A stretch of 64,000 bases of DNA from Uranotaenia lowii (lineage: Eukaryota > Arthropoda > Insecta > Diptera > Culicidae): assembly GCF_029784155.1 (NCBI RefSeq), contig NC_073691.1, forward strand, positions 124,248,714-124,312,713. The letters are read 5' to 3'. The translations under genes and the position numbers were made by a program. Below are positions 63,423 through 64,000 of the stretch, one piece after another. Position 1 is the first letter of the stretch. Each line of letters begins with the position of its first letter. Under the pieces are notes generated by a model, which had not been told where the DNA came from, made no database searches, and saw nothing but the letters and a program-made list of their open reading frames with translations.

Positions 63423-64000
63423 GTGGGTGGGGGAAAAGCAAGCTATATGCGTCTATTAAGCAGAATACTGATTTTATCGAATATGAAATCCAATATGTGT
63501 ACAAAAACTATGTACACATGAGCAAGCATCTGTTTTCTATACATAAGAGTAATTTTTATGTTGAAATCTCTTTAAGTTTTCAAGAAAAGGATTTTATTAT
63601 GAACTGTGGTCTAATTTCTAAACCTCAAACTGTGGGGGCTAAATGCGTCTATTTATGTTTAAGACAAAATATCTTATTTTCCGGCAATATTCACGCATAA
63701 TTTCATTGAAAATGCTAGAAACTAATGACTTCCATACGACAAAGCTGAAGTTTTATAAAAATCTATGTGCTTTATAATTTTAAGGAATAAAACAAAAGTT
63801 GTCATATCATGAAGGCAGTTCATCCAAAATTTTATCGAATCTGTTTTGAGATCTTCAAACCTCTCGCAAGATGTTCGTTAGAGCTTTCTTAGTTGAAATA
63901 ATAAAAATCATCTATTTATTCTATTTAACCTGTTATTTTAGGATAGAGGCATTTTACAAACATGATAAGGGCATACAAAAACACTCTTATTCTACTTTCT
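63423..64000. mobile_element. TA-type element with ATGCGTCTATT motif, cut by the window end
   Basis: GTGGGTGGGGGAAAAGCAAG then CTATATGCGTCTATTAAG opens like the left end of 42819-43742 (GGGGAGAGGAAGG, CTATATGCGCATATTAAG). TAAATGCGTCTATTTATG recurs at 63641, and GATAGAGGCATTTTACAA at 63942 continues the parallel. The right end lies outside the window. Confidence 0.6.

Noticed and set aside
1..64000. Endogenous viral element
   Set aside because: Read for RNA virus polymerase, glycoprotein and nucleocapsid motifs on both strands; all polymerase motifs found belong to LINE or copia reverse transcriptases.

Overview
The window reads as intergenic or intronic chromosome from an insect, most likely a culicid mosquito. 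Three things point that way: a Juan-like (Jockey clade) LINE, a mariner whose catalytic spacing is DD37E (the ITmDD37E family described from mosquitoes), and very dense, mutually nested MITEs in AT-rich DNA. The species assignment is inference. No conserved host protein gene was recognised. Almost every long reading frame belongs to a transposable element.

Layout. 0.8-3.7 kb: 5'-truncated Ty1/copia element that has lost its integrase core. 4.8-9.7 kb: two inverted copies of a long-TIR element, each with a 66-nt GT-AG intron and exon-like cargo, around another MITE and a second exon-like block. 10.2-11.1 kb: LINE remnant (minus). 12-15.2 kb: pogo-like MITE and a hAT-type element (8-bp TSD) holding a TA-type element. 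15.4-17.5 kb: Jockey-clade remnant (minus) with a MITE in its endonuclease. 20.2-21.3 kb: a second TA element of the GGGG-ended group. 22.8-29 kb: Juan-like LINE split by a 1.9-kb foldback at a TTAA site. 29.4-32.1 kb: SINE head, Harbinger-like MITE, mariner and LINE fragments. 32.4-37.0 kb: structurally intact LINE (ORF1 with PHD finger, ORF2 with endonuclease and RT). 37.1-40.6 kb: hAT remnant with 8-bp TSD inside an RT fragment, then ITmDD37E mariner. 41-45 kb: SINE, MITEs and a split microsatellite. 45-46.9 kb: the best candidate for host transcribed sequence (long 5'-exon-like block ending at a splice donor). 47.3-53.2 kb: at least four levels of nested inverted-repeat elements. 54-61.3 kb: hAT MITE, two tandem copies of an element carrying minus-strand spliced-gene-like units, a long composite repeat, and a two-exon reading frame. 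61.4-64 kb: degenerate repeats and another GGGG-ended element running off the end.

Working together. Only the 32.4-37.0 kb LINE looks capable of encoding a complete machinery: a nucleic-acid-binding ORF1 protein plus an endonuclease/RT. The other autonomous families are broken by frameshifts, stop codons, catalytic substitutions or insertions. Nesting gives relative ages; for example the TTAA foldback landed in the Juan-like LINE after that LINE. The most unusual signals are the very long foldbacks (possible hairpin RNA sources), the short spliced-gene-like units inside non-autonomous inverted-repeat elements, and the group of TA elements with similar GGGG-rich ends but different iterated subterminal motifs.
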